From assembly GCA_029718625.1 (NCBI GenBank), contig CM056397.1, positions 4,736,590-4,800,589 of the forward strand: a stretch of 64,000 bases of DNA. Reading direction: 5' to 3'. The notes under the pieces were generated by a model, which was given only the letters and a program-made list of their open reading frames with translations, did no database searches and was not told the DNA's origin. The position numbers and the translations under genes were made by a program. The DNA comes from Synaphobranchus kaupii. Lineage: Eukaryota; Chordata; Actinopteri; Anguilliformes; Synaphobranchidae. Of the stretch, positions 27,704 through 58,424 are shown in pieces (the stretch's first letter is position 1; every line of letters begins with the position of its first letter).

Positions 27704-28290
27704 CAGTTATGGATGGAATGGAGTGCGAGAGAGAGAGGGAGAAAGAGAGAGAGATAGAAATAGGCAGTTATGGATGGAATGGAGTGCGAGAGAGAGGGAG
27801 AAAGAGAGAGAGATAGAAATAGGCAGTTATGGATGGAATGGAGAGAGAGGGAGAAATAGGCAGTTATGGATGGAATGGAGTGCGAGAGAGAGGGAGAAAG
27901 AGAGAGAGATAGAAATAGGCAGTTATGGATGGAATGGAGTGCGAGAGAGAGGGAGAAAGAGAGAGAGGGAGAAATAGGCAGTTATGGATGGAATGGAGTG
28001 TGAGAGAGAGGGAGAAAGAGAGATAGAAATAGGCAGTTATGGATGGAATGGAGTGCGAGAGAGAGGGAGAAAGAGAGAGAGATAGAAATAGGCAGTTATG
28101 GATGGAATGGAGTGAGAGAGAGAGGGAGAAAGAGAGAAAGAGAGAGATAGAAATAGGCAGTTATGGATGGAATAGAGTGCGAGAAAGAGGGAGAAAGAGA
28201 GATAGAAATAGGCAGTTATGGATGGGAATGGTGTGCAAGACAGAGAGAGAGCGAGAGAGAGAGAGAGAGAGAGGGAGAAAGAGAGACAGA
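27704..28290. repeat. Minisatellite, 50-65 bp unit, about 10 copies
   Basis: The repeated core AAATAGGCAGTTATGGATGG plus AATGGAGTGCGAGAG is followed by variable GA tracts. Unit length varies through the GA part. Confidence 0.95.
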
Positions 28291-30478
28291 AGGGTCTGAT
28301 TGTGGAAAACGTTAGCCCATTTTTCCTATAAAATAAAAATTAAAGAATAAAAACAGTAATGCTGAATGAATCCACCCGTCACATGACTTGGTTCACAATA
28401 TCAAACGTAAGAGCATCGGTCCGAGAGAGAGGTGCGGGGCCAAATAGCGCGGACGTTGCCCTGAAGAGCTATGGCACCGCTCAGCTATGCCACGCAGGAC
28501 TCTGTGCGCAATAAAAACAAGGTACCATCCTAGCAGAGTGCCAAGCCCTTCGTACTGACCCCTACACCTGCACCTCCTGACCTACTACGGAAGAGGAAAT
28601 GCTCTCATACATGACGCTGTTCCGTGTTTTCACCGGAATCTTCGCCAATGGGAGTTTGTTTTATGACAAAATAAAGACGTGATGAGAAGTGCGGTCACTT
28701 TAATGCTCACAGCACAAACTGTCTCAACAACACAGGTGGATAGTGGATATTAATCATCAAACCTGTCAGTCATGCAAAGGGAGATGGAGGTACATGCGAA
28801 CACCATGGAAAACCGCCATGTAGGAAATATGTGTTCAAATGCCAAGATTAATTAAATAAATAAATAAAAACAACACATACGCAAAATCACTGCTGCTATA
28901 AGACCGTTGGAGGAAACCGGAGTAGATGGGTGATAAAATGTACAACACCCAAGTACTTCATATACGGAAGCCATGGAATTTAACCCTTTTGAAGAGTTTT
29001 TTTTTTGTAATGTTTTTTAAAAGTGACTGTTCTAGAACTCCATTGCTTTCGATTACCAGTAGTGATTGTTACATCAGCATTAGAATGTCCGGTTACATTA
29101 GAACATTCTAATCACATATCGGTGATCTTAATGGGTTAATAGTGAGTGTGAGCAGTCCTGGGTAGTGTGATTAATTGTGAATGGTGTTCCGTTTCACTCT
29201 GGCCCTAAGCAAACCGCAGACACACACACACACACACACACGGAGTAGCTCTTACCTTAGTGCGTCCGTGCTGAAGGAGTGACTGAGCCGTTCTGCCCAC
29301 CGGACAGAATTCAGGCTGTCTTCCTCTCCGCTGGCATCTGCCTTCCCTCCCTCCCTCCCTCCCTCCCTGCCCATCCCTCTCTCATTACTCCCACTTTTCT
29401 CTCCGTCCATCAATCTGACAGAGCCGGGAGGATGGGGAAGGAGGGACGCACGCACACAAAGCCACTTAATTCTTCTTAACCAAGTTGTTGTTTGAAGCCC
29501 CCAGTGCCATTGCATGTTATGAGTCCATTATATTACATTTAGAGCATTTTTTATGGCCGTGGTCAACAGGCATGAGAAAGGGACTGCAGGGACGCAATTA
29601 AGGTGAAATATTTTTGATGCAGGCATTCGTTTACTCTCCTTCACATAAAACAGAGAACACTTGGGGGGTGGGGGGGTGGGGGGGGGGGGGGGGGGGAGAG
29701 CAAAGAATAGCTTTCTGACAGTGACCTGAAGCATCCTCCACTCCAAAACATTACTGATAATTCTGAAATATTACCCTGTAAAATTGTCCTTTTCTGTTCT
29801 GTTTTAAAAAAATAATAAAAATACATTTTAAGCTATAAATGTTAATTCTTTTATTTTTTCATGCTAGAGGAATTCACTTTTTTTTTCTTTTTTTTTTTTT
29901 AAAGAAATTTACAAGGGTTTGAGAGAATAAGGAAAGTTGTTTGTGGTTGCAGAAAAGCTACTTGCCGGAAATGTGCTTTCTCTATTCACCAATCGTCTTG
30001 GTAACGGCTGCTCGGATTTACCTTGTGGGGTCTGCTACAGTTTCTGCGAAATACCACAAAAATTGGGGCGGAGCTGCGTGAGGGCTCGTGTCGGGACATT
30101 TCGTTGGTGCCACAACGTCCGTGGTGAAACTCGCAGACTATTTTTTGAGGACATTTGGTCAATGATGAAAAATTGTCGCACGGCACCTTACATTTAAAGT
30201 GATTGTGGAGGATGAGAGCAGCCTAACAAGGTAGAGTACAAAGGAGAGGAAACCAATGGAGGGAACACAAGAGACTTGTACTTGAGGACAAAAACAAAGG
30301 CGAGGGAGATATGAAAGATAACCCTCAAAAAAGGATTACTGGGAAAAAAATAAAATAAAAAAAACCGAAGGTCTCCTGCAAGAGCCAGATAATGGGAAGA
30401 TTCTGTAGAATGCTGCCCTTTCCTGGGATTTGGAAAATTCTAGGGAATGCTACTAGGCGGAACAGAAGTGCAGAACAA
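28291..30478. other. Non-coding stretch
   Basis: No exon is supported. It contains a CA tract (29,220-29,241), a CCCT tract (29,344-29,368) and a G-rich run (29,660-29,697). A block GCTTTCGATTACCAGTAG (29,046-29,063) recurs diverged near 42,135, suggesting a dispersed repeat. Confidence 0.4.
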
Positions 30479-30644
30479 GGGGGCATTTCACAAAGCAGGA
30501 TTATGGAGTTAGCTGGATAACACCACGGAGTAAAACCCAGAGGCCTCCAAAATCTGGAACATGGACTGAAGTAAAACTAGCTGTTCCGGGTTTTACTCGG
30601 TGCCTTTATCCAGCTCAGTAATTCTGCTTTGTGAAATACTCCCC
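30479..30644. mobile_element. Palindromic MITE, about 166 bp
   Basis: The left arm GGGGGCATTTCACAAAGCAG and following GGATAACACCACGGAGTAAAACCC is mirrored by GGGTTTTACTCGGTGCCTTTATCC and CTGCTTTGTGAAATACTCCCC on the right. Non-coding hairpin-forming element. Confidence 0.88.
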
Positions 30645-31407
30645 TGTTCATATAGGGCGGGGTAGCAGGATGGATTTATCATTATCACTTATTAACTCAA
30701 CATAATTCACTCAAGTAATTAGAATGTGTACCTTGCGAAAGTGTTGACTATTCCTCACTAGGGATTTGAACCTGCAGCCTTATTTTAGGGCCAGGAATTA
30801 TAGGCCAGGCTAACCATCATATAACACTGTTTTGGGGGTGGATGCTGAATTGAGCAGGCCTTGAGGGTAGATAAGCCAGGCTGCGAGTGGTCTGTTGTCC
30901 CTTTGTGTGTGGGCATGCCAGACGTTCCAGTGGAGGAATTATGCACATTCCACAGCCGCCTTCAGAGCCAGGAAGCAGCGGCCCCCGGTGGTGACGTGGT
31001 GCGACTGCACCTTTGTTTTCCAAGTCAATTCAGTTCGTGGAGTATTGTCCAAAAGGAATTAAGAGGCCATAGACCTCAAAATGGAAGACTGGAAAGCAAA
31101 TGCTTTCATTTGTGACACTATGTCAGTGACATTGACATATTTAAATACATTAAAGTAGTGTGACATGCATGATTTGTTGACTGTATACTTAAGTATAACT
31201 TGTATGGCCTGACATCTCAAGGGGCTTATCCTGCCTGACTAAATTACTTTGTGATCTACTGTAACCCACCTGGAACACTTTATAAACTGAAGAGAATTAC
31301 TATACTAAGATTGATCAGCATGTAAACACAGAGCTGCTTGGCAAGCACGTTACTCTTCACAAAGCGCTATTAAAACAGGGCGGAAAATGACAGCCATTTA
31401 GAAATGC

Positions 31408-31413
31408 TTTATT
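31408..31413 (-). promoter_or_regulatory. LSR: Candidate LSR poly(A) signal
   Basis: AATAAA on the minus strand, about 1.04 kb below the LSR stop codon, after an AT-rich stretch that would be the 3' UTR. Other AATAAA hexamers on the same strand occur nearer the stop (for example around 31,690 and 31,997). The used site is therefore uncertain. Confidence 0.4.
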
Positions 31414-32455
31414 GTAAAGTGAAGTTTGTTGTACAGCAGTGGACACATTTGTCTATTGTATGTTTGTTTGATTATAAAACTGTACAAGTATACATCCACA
31501 CTTGAACCAATTTAAAAAAAGTCTTTCCCTTTAGACTGAAAAATAATCCTGCTCATTATTACAGAAAGTTGTTAGTAACAATAAGGGATATTACTAAAAA
31601 CAGCACCACCTAATACACAAGGAAGAATAAAACTAGTTTAAAATGAGACTGCAAGAATTTGTCTTGACTGCGTAATAGAAGTTTTTTTATTTATTTTTTT
31701 ATTTAAATTATATATTTCATAACTACTTTCACAAGAGATGCACACTTAAGAGTTTCATTTAAAATGAGGCTAAAGATTCAAATATTTCAATAAAAGCCTT
31801 TGTTAGTGAAACGGTATTATATGGTGATGGTGTCCCTATAATGCACTGCACTCTCAATCAGTGTCACTGAAGGAGCCAGTCCGCCAGAATGATTGCATCT
31901 TTAGCATAATCTAAAGGCAAACATACTGAGAGCAGATCTCTGGAATGCAATAACTGAATTTTTTTTTTTCATGGCTCAAATAAGAATGCAATCCATTTTA
32001 TTTAAAATTTAACAAATTGTATCTCTTCATTTCAGGAGACAAAGTACACATGTTCATTGTTCAAACAATAAAAAATATCAACAACTTGTCATTTAAAACA
32101 AAACTCTAAATACAAATACAACTAAATAAAATTGTTTAAAGTAAAAAAAAATAAAAAATACAATAAAGGCACTTCAACTTAAAACCTAATTTTCCCCGTT
32201 GTATTCCCTAACAAAAACTAGCTTATGTACACAGATCCATAATCTAAGCTAAAATTGAAATAGAATGAGCTTCAGCACATTAAATTGGGATGTGAATAGA
32301 AAATTATCTTAAAAATCAAAAACATTGCTTTGTCACTGATGGCTATTTACACAGACTGAAGTCATCCCCATGACACAGACATTAACATCCACAATAAAGT
32401 TTATATTAAAAAAAGGTCCGTAGATCCATGGTAAAAACATTCTCCAGTGAAGGCG
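31414..32455 (-). other. LSR: Probable LSR 3' untranslated region
   Basis: AT-rich sequence without repeats or coding, directly downstream of the LSR stop on the minus strand. The extent is inferred from candidate poly(A) signals. Confidence 0.45.
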
Positions 32456-51721
<19,266 letters not shown>

Positions 51722-53164
51722 TTTGGAAACTTCGAACAATTCGAAAACATATACAATTCAAATGTAGCTTTCTACTACAAATGATGGTCTCAAAATAGCA
51801 AACAATCAATCTGTATAATCGAAACAATCATTTAGGAATATAGCTTGTTTAGAAATTATTATATAGTTCCGTTTTAGGCTCAAACAGGTAATTCCTCCAT
51901 TTTGTTTTTCTCTCCGTTGGTATGCGAATGAAAGAAGACAGGTGAGTTGTCGTAACAGAATCTGATAAAAATCCACAGGTTATAGGGAAGTACAAAATAT
52001 ATAAATGATTTAAAAAATATATGTTCCTTTCACCACATAGGAAATTACATTAACATTTTGTATATAGGCTACCACAGTAACGTTTAGACTATACGTTTCG
52101 ATTCGGATTTTATTTTCGGATATTAAACTATTTTTAGGTATTTTATTTGACACGGATACACCCAGTTTCCCCCTCCTTCGATGAAATAGAGAATGGTATG
52201 GTCCAACACAGGTTAATTTTCAAACGAGGAAAGCAGAGCTGCTGTGCATGACACTCGAATGTCTGCGGGCTCCCACGCAATACAATGTGACGCATTGTTT
52301 TCGTATCGGTTTCTCAAGCGCACAATTCTACTGTTGCCTTTAATAATTAAAACTGCAATTGATTCAGTCAAAAGGTTTGTCAGAGTATTTTGATTTAGTC
52401 GCACAGAACTATTATTACATCTATATCAAACTGCTTGGGCAGACCTATGAAGTAAGGTTGAAACGACTTTGTCATACGTTCCAGTTTCTGTCTGAACATT
52501 TGAATGCAATATAATTATTAGATTATACTATGTGCCCATATTATATTGTATTAATACTGTTATATTATTTATCATTGCATACGTATGAATGTGTAAATTA
52601 CAATAGAGAACAGTGTGCACGTGTCAATGTGTGTGTGTGTGTGTGTGTATGTTTTGGCTACAAGTGGCTGCCCAAGTACACTGATTATATGAACATGCTT
52701 ACTGTATATAAGCTTTGTGAGCCTGCGTGAAATTTTGAGTTAGTTCACTTAGTGTGTGTGGACATGCATAAGTGTGCACATGTGCGCGTGCACCGATGCA
52801 TGAATACATGCACATGTAGTGTGTGTGTATTATCATAGCTGGAAAAATTGTGTTAATGTTGAGTTAAATCTGAATTAATGTTCTAATTTCATTGAATAAA
52901 TGTCTGAAAATTGACTGTAAACGTTGGGGCCTTAATTATCAAAAACACAGTTTGGTGACAGTCAAGATTTAAATGACCATAGCTTGCTTAATATTTGGAG
53001 TAGACGAATATTATTGGTATCCAGAAAGCTGAGATTCTCCTCTGTACAGTAATCTATAACACTCAAAATGTGTTTTGGGTTCAATGTGACTCATTTTGGT
53101 AAAGCAAGCCACAAGAAGACCCCCCTCCAAATGCCCTAGTTTCTACGTATATACAATTTGTGTG
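51722..53164. other. LSR upstream region
   Basis: Region expected to hold the LSR 5' UTR and promoter. I see no TATA box, CpG cluster or coding. A short GT tract lies at 52,628-52,650. Confidence 0.4.
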
Positions 53165-53430
53165 TATTACATTACATTACATTACATTACAGGCATTTAG
53201 CAGACGCTCTTATCCAAAGCGACTTACACAACGTTTTTAGCATTATTATTATAATTCTTTTTTTTTTTTTTTTACATATTATCCATTTATACAGCTGGGT
53301 ATGTACTGAAGCGATTCAGGTTAAGTACCTTGCTCAAGGGTACAACGGCAGTGTCCTACCTGGGAAACAAACCTGCAACCTTTCGGTTACTAGGCCAGTT
53401 CCTTAACCATTATACTACACTGCCGCCCTA
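53165..53430 (-). mobile_element. tRNA-derived SINE with L2-like tail
   Basis: Read on the minus strand, the 5' part GGCGGCAGTGTAGTATAATG and GTTAAGGAACTGGC has an A-box-like TAGTATAATGG. A B-box-like stretch lies in AGGTTGCAGGTTTGTTTCCC. The 3' end GTCGCTTTGGATAAGAGCGT, CTGCTAAATGCC and (TAATG)n is the tail also found on the L2-like LINE at 5,594-5,645. SINEs of this structure borrow the LINE's machinery through the shared tail. Confidence 0.85.
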
Positions 53431-53512
53431 TTGTTGTATTGTGTGTTCTTTGGGCTTATAAATGCTCAGTTGTTGCTGTAGCAAGGTATTGCTCCCTGGG
53501 GTGCAGCATTAC

Positions 53513-53548
53513 CTGGTTGGTCTGGCTCTGACTCCAACTTGGGGCATT
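53513..53548 (-). CDS. Candidate second exon of the unknown gene starting at 54,021
   Basis: 36 bases bracketed by acceptor TTTATTTCAG and donor CCAG/GTAATG, 210 bases below the candidate first exon. The more natural reading is CPKLESEPDQP, which needs phase 1 at the upstream donor. The better upstream donor leaves phase 2. Either the upstream exon uses another donor or this is not an exon. Confidence 0.4.
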
Positions 53549-53758
53549 CTGAAATAAAAGTTTGTGTGCTTAGAACATTATCATTTATACGTTTTCCATT
53601 CATATTTAAACATAGCAGATATGACACTGGCTGACATTGCCTGATAAGTACAGCAATGTTAGTCTGTATGTATTATATATGGCATTCTTGGTTACCTTCC
53701 TCACTCTTTCTTTCCGAGTTCAAGGGTTGTCCAGCTGCTTCAAATCTGAAGGTTACAC

Positions 53759-54021
53759 CTGCCGCTGTATCGTTGGTCACCATGAAAGTTGTTCTTCTTG
53801 CAGACGTGGTACCAGGTTTCAGGCGTGGGTGAGAATGTGCACTCCGGAAAGTCATTCTTCCCGGACCACACCTTGTTGTCATTCCCGTTTTCTGAACGCA
53901 AGACATTGGTCACATTTGTGCATCCATCGTCCAAGCACGTCTCGCAACGTATCGCTAAAAGAAAGAGAAATAACGAGAATTGAGAGATGCACTGAAGCCT
54001 CGTGAACAAGTTGGCCATCAA
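53759..54021 (-). CDS. First coding exon of an unidentified secreted or membrane protein
   Basis: Minus-strand frame starting MMANLFTRLQC, with hydrophobic SLFLFLLAI that looks like a signal peptide. A Cys-containing stretch follows (CETCLDDGCTNV, FPECTF, WYHVCKKN). It leaves the frame at donor CAG/GTGTAA (53,759); an alternative donor is CATG/GTGACC at 53,781. The hydrophobic stretch ends in TTTCTTTTAG, so an internal acceptor reading is also possible. It is divergently placed behind LSR in the same orientation. I do not recognise the family and do not assign a function. Confidence 0.5.
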
Positions 54022-55644
54022 CTCTCAGTCAACACGCTGAGGGAGACAGACAATTTTGGCAAAATACCAAATCGCTTTTCGTAAAACAGGAGATAAGCAA
54101 AATACTATATAAAATGACAATAATAGAAGGTAGGAACAATTTTGAAATCCTGGCAGTGTAAAGAGAGAAACTGCTGCTCGTGTTGACGTCACCTCATTCC
54201 GCGTGCAGTGTAGCCTAACGCTTTCATCTCATCTTTAAAAACTGCCCAGCTAGCTGGACAAGTTGTGATTCACACGCTCGCCAAAGGCCTGCGGGGCAAG
54301 TTGTAACATTTCACTTCGACTACTTTTTGAACTGTAATCGACAGGAATGTGCTAGAACTGTACTGATTGGGATGGCACTTATGCCGGTCCGCCAAGGTAT
54401 GCCATCCGCCAAGTTATAGCTTGGCGGGGCATGCCCCATACCTATACAGTACGGAGAGTTTGCCACTTTTCAGGGTTTCCTACAGAAGTAACCACAATGA
54501 CCACAGACTCTCAGCCTTATAGTGAAACTTATAGTGAACCTTATAGTGAAACTTACTCATCCATTCAGTCATTTCAACAATTCTGAAATAATATTGTATA
54601 TCACAAAAAAGCGTATTGGTGCTGCCCTATCGGTCTATCGGTTACATTTTTTTTCTGCTCCTCACTCTGCCCCCGCCCCAATCATGATGTCAGAATACCT
54701 CTTTCGAGGTACCTCTACATTATATGGATCATTGTTGCCGTCAATGACACCATGGTCCTTTGGTTTAGAATAGAATAGAATAAAATAGAATAACTTTTAT
54801 TTTCCCGTTAGGGAACTTCAGTTGTAGCCCCAGCAATAACAAAAAAGACATAGACAGTGGGGCAGACCCACAACACACAAACAAACATATCAAATAAAGA
54901 CATTCAATAGAATCATTGCATTAATCAAACTAATTAGTGAATTAAAGTGGAATGCAGCCATGATTAAAAATAGCCCCCGCTGTCCCGAGATGTCCAGTGT
55001 CATTAAGCAGTCCAACACACAAACTCCGCCTCCACGACTTTCCTCCATACACGCAGTGGTGCGGTCTCTGTACACTGGCGAAACGGAGCACCGAACTGCG
55101 TCAGCGTTCCCAGTCGTCGTCTCACTCCTCCGCCGCATTATCTTCTCCTTCCTTTCCCTGGTTGCCTTTTTACACCACAACAACGTGGCGTTGTGTTCAT
55201 AAATGCTCTTAATCCACCTAAATAGTCTTGGCCTCATTCTAGGAAGGACATACTTGGTTGAAGGTTGAAGCTATTGATAATTTGGGGAGTCAGTAGGGAA
55301 CATAAATATGGAGGAAGTTCTTTCAAGATGGTCTTATAAAGAAAAATGTGTTCCATTCTACGGTTGAATAAGGATGACAAACCCCCTTTCTTGTATAAAT
55401 TGCAAGTCCAGGCCACGACTATTGGCCGACCTCTATTAAGCAAGCCTACGTTAAATAACAAGACAGAGAAGCAAATCCAAAAAACAGGCTCAAACATAGC
55501 CTACTTATCAGAGAGCACTGTAGACAGATCCCTTACTTAAGTAAAAGTGCAAATAACCACATAAAGAAAAATACTCAGGTAAAAGTTAAAGTACCACTTG
55601 AAAATGTATACTTAAGTGAAAGTATATATAGATACATACAGTAT
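54022..55644. other. Non-coding stretch
   Basis: No exon is supported. Contains an (AATAG)n-like tract near 54,769. The first part may include the promoter of the unknown gene. Confidence 0.35.
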
Positions 55645-55922
55645 ATGGTGGTGGTCCTCGCACAGGCCATAGTGGGGCTGGTGGGAGGCTGGGTGGTGGT
55701 CCTCACACAGGCCATAGTGGGGCTGGAGGGAGGCTGGGTGGTGGTCCTCACACAGGCCATAGTGGGGCTGGTGGGAGGGTGGGTGGTGGTCCTCACACAG
55801 GCAATAGTGGGGCTGGTGGGAGGGTGGGTGGTGGTCCTCACACAGGCCATAGTGGGGCTGGTGGGAGGCTGGGTGGTGGTCCTCACACAGGCCATAGTGG
55901 GGCTGGAGGGAGGCTGGGTGGT
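55645..55922. repeat. 45-bp minisatellite, six copies
   Basis: Six tandem 45-bp units contain GGTCCTCACACAGGCCATAG and TGGGGCTGG. Since 45 is a multiple of three, several frames stay open across it, which is not evidence of coding. Confidence 0.96.
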
Positions 55923-56288
55923 GTTGAATAAACACAGTTGGTTTGACTGCAGTTGAGTTGATTTTTTACTTACAAACCAATGATGATGATGCCTCAATAT
56001 ACAATGCAGTTCAGTTGAAATGATGAGGTAGAATGAAGTTAATACTGTTAATTTATGCTTTGTTAAGTTTGTCATGATTTTGTAAAGTGTTACGGTTAAA
56101 AAAGCTATTTCAGCACAGTGTCATCAGCCAGCTCCATGCTCCAAACAAACACTGACCGAGTGCCATCTTTGTTTAACCCTTTAAATGTTCAGGTGCCATC
56201 TAATTAGCACAACTAATACACAGTTAGTACTTCTACTTTCTGAAGCCAGGTTTGCCACCTCTGCCATTAACAGATAGCCAATAGGTAA

Positions 56289-56360
56289 TACATTACATTA
56301 CATTACATTACAGGCATTTAGCAGACGCTCTTATCCAGAGCGACTTACACAACTTTTTTT
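56289..56360 (-). repeat. Copy of the L2/SINE tail
   Basis: (CATTA)n followed by CAGGCATTTAGCAGACGCTC and TTATCCAGAGCGACTTACA is the inverse of the LINE tail. The SINE head is not seen here. Confidence 0.8.
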
Positions 56361-56768
56361 ATATACTGTATATATATATATATGTTTTTACTCCATAAAA
56401 CAAACATCCAAACAAATATTCAATAAAGGCAATAATATAAACAAATAATAATAATAGTAATAATAATAATAATATGACCATATTAATACATTCAAAATTA
56501 TGTTTTTCAATTTCAAAATGATTTCTTTCAATTTAGTTATATGGCTCAAACACAATCTAATACCTCAACGGGCTGCTTCCTCACCACCAGGTTCGGTTTG
56601 GCTGAAGCACCAGAAGCCCCCCCAAACCGTGGCTTGCTGAACTGGAAAACAAGAATAACAAATCAAATGGGTCAGAATAAAATGACATAGCAGTGGTTGG
56701 ATAACATGGCACATAATATGGCAAAAATATTCTGTCAATATTCACCATTGACAGAGTCAACGGAGACC

Positions 56769-56909
56769 GCCGTGGGCTCGGCGCCGGCTCAGCAGCCCCA
56801 TCCCCCATGGCTCCAGGAGGCGTTGCAGGAGGTGGAGGACGACTGGTCCCTCTTCCGGGGCAGCAACAGGCAGAGAGGCAGATGTTGCCGCTGGTGGACC
56901 ACTTGTAAG
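56769..56909 (-). CDS. Candidate third exon of a small minus-strand gene
   Basis: Acceptor TTTAGCAG at 56,910. In phase 0 it reads LTSGPPAATSASLPVAAPEE and on through LHLLQRLLEPW to a TGA. With the two exons at 57,320-57,355 and 57,466-57,612 it would make a protein of about 107 residues. A further exon-like piece (SKPRFGGASGASAKPNLVVR) with a TTCCAG acceptor lies at 56,571-56,646, so the true 3' structure is unclear. Confidence 0.3.
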
Positions 56910-56989
56910 CTGCTAAAGGCACAACCAGTGTCAATGCTAGAATACACACACTGGTCTTTCAGCACTATAAATAGTTACGTCTGTCATCT

Positions 56990-57298
56990 AACTATACTAC
57001 TAAACATTACCTTCTGATCTAACTATACTACTAAACATTACCTTCTGATCTAACTATACTACTAAACATTACCTTCTGATCTAACTATACTACTAAACAT
57101 TACCTTCTGATCTAACTATACTACTAAACATTACCTTCTGATCTAACTATAATACTAAACATTACCTTCTGATCTAACTATATTACTAAACATTACCTTC
57201 TGATCTAACTATACTACTAAACATTACCTTCTGATCTAACTATACTACTAAACATTACCTTCTGATCTAACTATACTACTAAACATTACCTTCTGGGA
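56990..57298. repeat. 31-bp minisatellite, about 10 copies
   Basis: Tandem copies of a 31-bp unit, CTTCTGATCTAACTATACTA plus CTAAACATTAC, nearly identical, so recently expanded. Confidence 0.97.
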
Positions 57299-57319
57299 GT
57301 GAAATCCACAGGCACATAC

Positions 57320-57355
57320 CAGTGGCCCACCAAACAGTGACCTCTGACCCCGTGC
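57320..57355 (-). CDS. Candidate second exon of a small minus-strand gene
   Basis: 36 bases between acceptor CCAGTGCAG and donor CTG/GTATGT, phase 0 to 0, reading ARGQRSLFGGPL. Phase and spacing fit the flanking candidate exons; no homology is recognised. Confidence 0.35.
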
Positions 57356-57465
57356 CTGCACTGGACACTTTTCTATCTGTAATGAAATTAACTATTTCCA
57401 TGCGATCTATATCTGTTGCTGTATGGTTGCTGTAAAGTCGGTGTATTGCACAGAAAAACCTTTAC

Positions 57466-57612
57466 CCTCTGGTAGAGGTCGTGCCACCGTTTTTGCCTGG
57501 GGGCTGGCCTGTTCCCGGCCTCTGAAGTCCAGACCCCAGTGGTGGCAAACTTTTTCAGTCTGGCCATCCACTCCCCATCCCCCATTGCCTTGTGCTTCTT
57601 GGCGGTTGACAT
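57466..57612 (-). CDS. Candidate first exon of a small minus-strand gene
   Basis: ATG two bases after an acceptor-like TCTTGCCCAG, open for 49 codons to donor CAGAGG/GTAAAG. Reads MSTAKKHKAMGDGEWMARLK with a Trp/aromatic-rich basic tail (RQKRWHDLYQR). The pattern of regularly spaced Trp and basic residues could be a small DNA-binding fold from a transposon or a host gene. I do not recognise it. Confidence 0.38.
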
Positions 57613-58420
57613 TTCTGGGCAAGAGGTCAAGAGGAAGAATGTAAATCTAACTGCCAAAGCCTGTCATGAGACTAGTAGCTGAAGATACCATACCATACCA
57701 ACAACAGGCCCAATCAGTCAACCTGTGAGCAATCATACATCATCATACACACACCTTTTATACCTTTATACAAATAGGAAATCAATAACAATTTGGAAGT
57801 TCACTAGGCTGCATTTAAAATGTAATGAATAAAATTTAATTCTTTAAATAAATACATTATTCATTTCATGTGGCTCGCCAGCTGACTTGTTTACGTTATT
57901 GACAATTAACGTTAGTGACAGTGACAGATCATCTCACGTTAACTTATCTAAGTGATGGCCAGTAAATGTAAATACTAACGTTAGTAGCTCTACGTGTTTA
58001 CCTTGTCTGATCAATCGTCTATCAGAAATCAAGACACGTATTGATTAAGTTATCTGACACCTAACATAGCATAGTATCTAACGTTAGCCAGCTGGTTTGT
58101 TTATTTTAGTTGACAGTTAATCATTTCAAGTGAATGACACGTTAAATCGCCGTCACCAGTAGGACCTACTATGTAAACACTAACCTATATAACGTTACCT
58201 TACCTTTTATGATCGCGATTGCCCGACGTTAGCTACGTTAGCTAACGTTAGTTGGTTTATTATACAAATGTCGTAATAGTTGGTTTATTACACAAATATA
58301 AACAGGGAGTTTGCCACGTTTATACACATATACGATTAACGTTACACAAACGACATTACACATAACGTTAGCCTACCTGTTATTTTCCCGAGAAAATGTA
58401 TGTTGTAGAAGACACATCAA
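57613..58420. other. Non-coding stretch rich in TAACGTTA motifs
   Basis: No coding. The hexamer AACGTT and the extended TAACGTTAG occur many times between 57,900 and 58,370. Confidence 0.5.
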
Positions 58421-58424
58421 AGAG

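Noticed and set aside
53673..53906. Alternative minus-strand open frame beginning MSCVQKTG
   Set aside because: It overlaps the signal-peptide exon in another frame and has no hydrophobic leader or splice support.
53640..54021. Assignment of the unknown gene to a specific LSR neighbour known from mammals
   Set aside because: The cysteine pattern and sequence do not match the neighbours I can recall with confidence, so no symbol was given.
55645..55956. Repeated VVLTQAIVGL-type open frame
   Set aside because: The repeat unit is 45 bp, a multiple of three, so open frames persist on both strands without selection.
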